A stretch of 64,000 nucleotides of DNA from an uncultured Lachnospiraceae bacterium (GTDB taxonomy: Bacteria > Bacillota > Clostridia > Lachnospirales > Lachnospiraceae): contig CACWGK010000001.1 of the NCBI GenBank assembly GCA_902760415.1, positions 1 to 64,000 on the forward strand, given 5' to 3'. The position numbers were made by a program, and so were the translations under genes. Numbering within the stretch: position 1 is the first letter of the stretch; every line of letters begins with the position of its first letter. Positions 60,106 through 64,000 of the stretch are shown piece by piece. Under the pieces are notes generated by a model that did no database searches, was not told the DNA's origin, and was given only the letters and a program-made list of their open reading frames with translations.

Positions 60106-60504
60106 ATGACAGTAAGGATTAACAAGATTATTAAGAAGGCAGATGTTAAGGTATTTGGCGAGGAGTATACACTCCCAGTTAAATACGATGTATTTGTAGG
60201 AGAGAAACTTCTCGACTCTCAGAAAGATGCTCTTGAAAGATTTCTAGGTAAAGCAGATTCCCTTTTAGCAGACTCAGATAAGATCAAGAGCTATATCGAA
60301 CATACAAAGCATGTAGCAGTAAATGATCTGACTAATAAGCTTGAACCTACATGTATATATGTCGAAAGAAATGATAAAGACAGATATACAGCAGTACTCC
60401 TATCATCTCTGGATGATAATGGCAAGAAGACAGGAGAATCATTCGCTATCGAGTTTAAAAATGAAGAGTTCTTTCGCATTGGAGACAGAAGCATAGTTGT
60501 ATAA
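60106..60504 (+). CDS. Conserved-looking protein of unknown function before rex
   Basis: 132 residues, AAGGAGG 6 nt before ATG 60106. It is a soluble protein without signal or membrane segment; a beta-rich N terminus (VRINKIIKKADVKVFGEEYTLPVKYDVFVGE) leads into a helical middle and a C-terminal strand-rich part (TAVLLSSLDDNGKKTGESFAIEFK). I do not recognise a catalytic motif. It is 14 nt upstream of rex and shares its promoter, so it may serve the redox cluster. Confidence 0.75.
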   Translation: MTVRINKIIKKADVKVFGEEYTLPVKYDVFVGEKLLDSQKDALERFLGKADSLLADSDKIKSYIEHTKHVAVNDLTNKLEPTCIYVERNDKDRYTAVLLSSLDDNGKKTGESFAIEFKNEEFFRIGDRSIVV

Positions 60505-60518
60505 CGGAGGATATCGGA

Positions 60519-61142
60519 TTGTCATATAAAATATCAAAAGCTACACTCGGAAGATTACCGATGTATTTGGAATTCCTAAAAAGACAGAAGGTTGAAAACA
60601 TATCATCTACACAGATCGCGAAGCAGCTAGAGCTGGGAGAGGTTCTGGTCCGAAAAGATCTTAACGCAGTTTGTGATCAGGGGAAGCCGAAGATAGGGTA
60701 TAACAGAGAGAGACTGATAGATTCTATACTGGATTGCCTTGGGGTTGAACGTAAGGTTTCAGCCATTATTGCCGGAGCAGGAAAGCTGGGTACAGCCCTT
60801 CTGGATTATAAAGGTTTTACCGAATTCGGCGTAGATATAAAGGCAGCATTTGATATAGATCCGAAGAAGTGCAGTGAACACTTATCTAACGGCAAATGCA
60901 TATATTCGATGGACACCATAGAAGAGTATTGCAGATCAAATGATATAAAGATAGGAATAATAGCCGTACCACAGTCCGAGGCACAAGACGTATGCTCGAA
61001 GATGATTCAGTGCAACATAAAGGCTATATGGAATCTATCACCGGCATCCCTTGATGTTCCTGAAGGAACACTTGTCAAAAATGAGAATCTTGCGTTGTCG
61101 CTATCTTTTTTAAAGACATGCATGATAAGAAATGAGGAGTAA
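60519..61142 (+). CDS. rex: Redox-sensing transcriptional repressor Rex
   Basis: 207 residues, start TTG 60519 with CGGAGG 9 nt upstream. Rex binds operators at high NAD+ and releases them when NADH rises. The winged helix (ATLGRLPMYLEFLKRQ, ISSTQIAKQLELGEVLVRKDLNAV) precedes the nucleotide domain (IIAGAGKLGTALLDYKGF, AFDIDPKKC, IIAVPQSEAQDVCSKMI, IWNLSP). The usual GxGxxG appears as GAGKLG. The APH-like gene follows 1 nt after its stop, so the cluster is tightly linked. Genes beyond this are hydrogenase-related, which fits control by redox state. Confidence 0.94.
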   Translation: MSYKISKATLGRLPMYLEFLKRQKVENISSTQIAKQLELGEVLVRKDLNAVCDQGKPKIGYNRERLIDSILDCLGVERKVSAIIAGAGKLGTALLDYKGFTEFGVDIKAAFDIDPKKCSEHLSNGKCIYSMDTIEEYCRSNDIKIGIIAVPQSEAQDVCSKMIQCNIKAIWNLSPASLDVPEGTLVKNENLALSLSFLKTCMIRNEE

Positions 61143-61143
61143 T

Positions 61144-61902
61144 ATGACATTTGACAGAGTAATCGCAGTAAGAAATGCGAAGACAGTATATCGCAATGGT
61201 GAAATATGTATAAAGGTATTTAATGAAGGATATAAGAAATCAGATGTGGTAAATGAAGCTCTGAATCATGTCCGTATCGAAGAGACAGGGGTTGAAGTTC
61301 CGGACTTCGTAGAGGTTAAAGAAATAGATGATAAATGGTCTATCGTAACAAAGTATGTTAAGGGCAAAACACTGGATTCCCTTATGGGAGAAAATCCAGA
61401 TAGAGTAGATAGATATATCGATAGATTCACAGATATCCATAAGGATATCATGGAAAAAAGATGTGAGAAGCTGAATAAGCTAGTAGATAAACTTGATTCA
61501 AAAATCTGTGATGTAAATCTAGATGCAACACTTAGATTCGACCTTCACGCAAGGCTCGCTAAGATGGAAAAAAGAGATGATATATGTCACGGAGATTTTA
61601 ATCCGACGAACATTATAATCACTGAAGAGGATAGGGCATATATAGTTGATTGGTCATATGTCTGCAAAGGAAATGGCATAGCCGATATCGTAAATACTTA
61701 TCTTACATTTATAGTTAAAGATCAGAAGGAGTTAGCTGAAAAGTATCTTGTATCTATTAGAACAAAAATGAAGATAAGCAAGGAAGAGATAGATGAATGG
61801 ATTCCAATCATAGCAGCTGCCAAGTCAGTTGATGCACATAGGGATGCAAGAGAGAGACTCCTTGAAATCTACGAGGAGTATAGGAAGGCACCCCAAAAAT
61901 AG
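61144..61902 (+). CDS. APH-like phosphotransferase family protein
   Basis: 252 residues, start 61144 with GAGGAG 4 nt upstream, one base after the rex stop. The kinase-like fold motifs are ICHGDFNPTNIII with the catalytic Asp, and AYIVDWSYVCKGNGIADI as the metal-binding DxD-type motif. Members phosphorylate small molecules such as choline, homoserine or aminoglycosides; the substrate here is unknown. Being linked to rex suggests a metabolic role rather than antibiotic resistance. Confidence 0.82.
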   Translation: MTFDRVIAVRNAKTVYRNGEICIKVFNEGYKKSDVVNEALNHVRIEETGVEVPDFVEVKEIDDKWSIVTKYVKGKTLDSLMGENPDRVDRYIDRFTDIHKDIMEKRCEKLNKLVDKLDSKICDVNLDATLRFDLHARLAKMEKRDDICHGDFNPTNIIITEEDRAYIVDWSYVCKGNGIADIVNTYLTFIVKDQKELAEKYLVSIRTKMKISKEEIDEWIPIIAAAKSVDAHRDARERLLEIYEEYRKAPQK

Positions 61903-61957
61903 TCTTAGAAAATGTTCATAACATTTAATCAAAAGAGTTTATCAAAGGAGTTATCAA

Positions 61958-62200
61958 ATGAAAGTTACAATCTGTATAGGTTCATCTTGTCATATAAAAG
62001 GTTCAAGAAGAGTCGTTGAAAAGTTCCAGGAGCTTATAAGTAAGTATGAGCTTTCTGATGTAGTGGAACTTGGTGGAACATTTTGTATGGGACATTGTCA
62101 GGAAGGTGTATGCGTCACTATTGATAATGAGTTCTATTCTGTGTCACCGGAAAACGCTGAGAGCTTTTTTGAGAAGGAGATTAAATGCAAGATTGCTTAA
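61958..62200 (+). CDS. Thioredoxin-like [2Fe-2S] protein
   Basis: 80 residues, AAAGGAG before ATG. The cluster ligands are in ICIGSSCHIKG and TFCMGHCQEG, the four-Cys pattern of the thioredoxin-like [2Fe-2S] subunit NuoE/HoxE. It overlaps the hydrogenase gene by 16 nt. Such small proteins are the electron-transfer partner of NADH-linked or sensory [FeFe]-hydrogenases. Confidence 0.88.
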   Translation: MKVTICIGSSCHIKGSRRVVEKFQELISKYELSDVVELGGTFCMGHCQEGVCVTIDNEFYSVSPENAESFFEKEIKCKIA

Positions 62201-63882
62201 CTTTAAAAAAGTCTAATTGTAAAAACTGTTATAAATGTATTCGCAATTGTCCTGTAAAGGCAATTCGTTTCTCGGCCAATCAGGCCCATATCATAAATGA
62301 TGAATGTATTCTCTGCGGCAGATGCTTTGTAGTATGTCCGCAAAATGCAAAACAGATAGTAGACGAGACTGAGAAGGTTCAGGTGCTCATGCAGGGAGAC
62401 GAACCAGTTATCGCAAGTGTTGCACCTTCCTTTGTTGCTAACTATCCTGGAGTTGGAATTAACTCATTTAGAAAAGCTCTTAAGCAGATAGGCTTCGCTG
62501 ATGCTGAGGAGACAGCTCTCGGTGCTACTATAGTTAAGAAGGAATACGAAAGAATTCTAAAGGATGAGGAAAGAAATATAGTTATATCCTCATGCTGTCA
62601 TTCTATAAATCTTTTGATACAAAAGCATTTCGTTAATTGTCTGCCATATCTTGCAGATGTTATATCACCTATGCAGGCGCATGCGGCAGATATTAGAAGA
62701 AGGTACCCTAACGCAAAAATTGTGTTTATAGGGCCATGTGTAGCCAAGAAGGATGAGGCGGAGCACTACAAGAATTACGTAGATGCTACGCTCACCTTCG
62801 AGGAAATAACAGCATGGTTCAAGCGTATGAATGTAGTTCTGGAACCAGAACAAGATGCAGAAGAAAAGAGCAAGGCAAGATTCTTCCCTACAACGGGCGG
62901 AATACTTAAGACCATGGCTCTGGATGCTCCGGGCTATACATATCTTGCTATAGACGGAGTTGAGAACTGCATGGATGCGCTTAGAGATATATCCGAAGGA
63001 AAGGTTGAGAAGTGCTTTATAGAAATGTCTGCATGTGCCGGAAGCTGTATAGGTGGACCGGTTATGGAGAAGAAGCACAACGTCGAGACAAATCATTTTA
63101 GAAATCCAGTAATAGATTATATGGCTGTTTCGAACTATGCAGGAAGCAGTGACTTTGATATAGAGCAGCCTGAAGTTCACGAACTGAAGAAGGTCTTCGA
63201 GCCTATAGAGCAGAAGGCCATCGAACCACTTGAATATGAGATAAATAACATTTTAAAGAAGATGGGCAAGACTAAAAAGTCTGACGAGCTTAACTGTGGA
63301 TCCTGCGGTTACAACACCTGCAGAGAGAAGGCCAAAGCTATCTTCAACGGAAAGGCCGATATCTCTATGTGCCTGCCTTATCTTAAGGAGAAGGCCGAGA
63401 GCTTCTCGGATACCATCGTGAAGAATACTCCTAATGGACTTATCGCCGTAAATGATAATCTTGAGGTTCAGCTTATTAATAAGGTTGCCTGCAAGATTAT
63501 GAATATACCAAGTCCATCAGACATCATCGGCGAACCAGTCGTCAGAGTCCTGGATCCTACGAACTTCATGAAGGTTCAGAAGGGACCAGAGCAGATATAT
63601 GGCGAGAGAACATATCTTGCTGAATACAACAAATATGTAGAACAGACTATCGTACGCGATACCGACAGCAAGATGCTGATATGCATTATGTCCGACATCA
63701 CTGAAAAGGAAAAGGAACATAAGAAGAAGGAGGAAATCAGTCGACAGACCATAGAGGTTGCCGACAAGGTTGTAGATAAGCAGATGCGAATCGTTCAAGA
63801 GATTGCATCACTGCTTGGAGAGACAGCAGCAGAAACCAAGATTGCATTAACGAAACTAAAGGAGTCTATATCGGATGAATAA
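62185..63882 (+). CDS. Sensory-type [FeFe]-hydrogenase with FeS and PAS domains
   Basis: 565 residues, AAGGAG before ATG. Two [4Fe-4S] motifs (CKNCYKCIRNCP and CILCGRCFVVCP) precede the hydrogenase large domain with H-cluster motifs SSCCHSINLL, FIGPCVAKKDEA and EMSACAGSCIGGP. These differ from the HydA catalytic consensus (TSCCP and so on), as in group C/D sensory enzymes. A further FeS motif CGSCGYNTCREKAKAI is followed by a PAS domain (NTPNGLIAVNDNLEV) and a coiled coil. It likely senses H2 and signals to the phosphatase next to it. Rex is nearby. Confidence 0.9.
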   Translation: MQDCLTLKKSNCKNCYKCIRNCPVKAIRFSANQAHIINDECILCGRCFVVCPQNAKQIVDETEKVQVLMQGDEPVIASVAPSFVANYPGVGINSFRKALKQIGFADAEETALGATIVKKEYERILKDEERNIVISSCCHSINLLIQKHFVNCLPYLADVISPMQAHAADIRRRYPNAKIVFIGPCVAKKDEAEHYKNYVDATLTFEEITAWFKRMNVVLEPEQDAEEKSKARFFPTTGGILKTMALDAPGYTYLAIDGVENCMDALRDISEGKVEKCFIEMSACAGSCIGGPVMEKKHNVETNHFRNPVIDYMAVSNYAGSSDFDIEQPEVHELKKVFEPIEQKAIEPLEYEINNILKKMGKTKKSDELNCGSCGYNTCREKAKAIFNGKADISMCLPYLKEKAESFSDTIVKNTPNGLIAVNDNLEVQLINKVACKIMNIPSPSDIIGEPVVRVLDPTNFMKVQKGPEQIYGERTYLAEYNKYVEQTIVRDTDSKMLICIMSDITEKEKEHKKKEEISRQTIEVADKVVDKQMRIVQEIASLLGETAAETKIALTKLKESISDE

Positions 63883-64000
63883 TCTATGTGCGGATATAGG
63901 GTATAGAAGTATTAATCATTTTGGGGAAAAACTGTGTGGGGATCATATAGATATAGTAGAGCAAAATGACGATTCTAAGGTTATCGTTCTGGCCGATGGT
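63875..64000 (+). CDS. SpoIIE/PP2C-type phosphatase, 3'-partial
   Basis: Starts at ATG 63875, overlapping the hydrogenase gene by 8 nt, and runs off the right edge (42 codons seen). The segment LCGDHIDIVEQ and VIVLADG is the beginning of a SpoIIE/PP2C-like metal-dependent Ser/Thr phosphatase; the first Asp ligand is in VLADG. Sensory [FeFe]-hydrogenases are commonly linked to such phosphatases. The rest of the domain cannot be judged. Confidence 0.75.
   Translation, partial: MNNLCADIGYRSINHFGEKLCGDHIDIVEQNDDSKVIVLADG

Noticed and set aside
61144..61902. Aminoglycoside resistance kinase
   Set aside because: The APH-like fold is shared by many metabolic kinases, and the link to rex favours a metabolic role.

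Overview
The window looks like chromosome of a low-to-moderate GC Gram-positive bacterium, most likely a Lachnospiraceae clostridium of the Butyrivibrio type. This is inferred from gene content: lipoproteins with Gram-positive style signals, an LCP cell-wall protein, BlaI/M56 signalling, an archaeal-type short ProRS, Rex next to a sensory [FeFe]-hydrogenase, many GGDEF and two-component proteins, AGGAGG ribosome sites, frequent TTG/GTG starts and a tRNA without encoded CCA. There is no rRNA, CRISPR array, insertion sequence or recognisable origin.

Layout. 1-5.3 kb: the 3' end of an AT-rich RHS polymorphic toxin gene with a pre-toxin segment and C-terminal toxin domain, its probable immunity gene and a small membrane protein. 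5.3-12 kb: iron alcohol dehydrogenase, tRNA-Lys(CUU), mnmE-mnmG, a DnaQ-like exonuclease and convergent rsmG. 12-21 kb: LCP protein, sugar nucleotidyltransferase, a prephenate dehydrogenase carrying a DAHP-synthase-type ferredoxin-like domain, a Na+/Ca2+ exchanger, a secreted CAP protein, an aminotransferase and an RluA-type pseudouridine synthase. 21-26.6 kb: proS behind a duplicated structured leader, then a 7TM protein/kinase/NarL-regulator trio.

26.6-42.7 kb is the most distinctive block. It holds a HisKA kinase, an extracytoplasmic partner protein, an OmpR-type regulator, two divergent lipoprotein genes, two membrane-fusion lipoproteins, an FtsX/MacB-type permease and two ATPases, one of them with a repetitive N-terminal tail and an AbrB-like C-terminal domain. 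GATACA direct repeats at exact 11-bp spacing lie before both the kinase gene and the divergent lipoprotein/transport promoter region, which ties the regulator and the exporter into one candidate regulon. A 675-bp gene-free gap between the two ATPase genes is filled with three kinds of tandem repeat.

42.7-56.2 kb: CCA-adding enzyme, a YgjP-like metalloprotease, an anchored erythromycin-esterase-like protein, a PcrA-like helicase, a diguanylate cyclase, an ECF sigma factor with a DUF4179-like anti-sigma candidate, and a BlaI repressor with an M56-M23 fusion metalloprotease. Three copies of a roughly 77-bp nested palindrome built from TGAGTCA and ACGTCSGACGT sit at gene ends here. 56.2-64 kb: shikimate kinase, a LacI-type sensor fused to GGDEF, a LysR regulator, and a redox cluster (unknown protein, Rex, APH-like kinase, [2Fe-2S] protein, sensory [FeFe]-hydrogenase, start of a SpoIIE/PP2C-type phosphatase) that runs off the right edge.

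Starts were moved from the longest open frame to the best ribosome-site-supported codon where the sequence allowed. Functions are assigned from motifs read by eye; no database search was possible.
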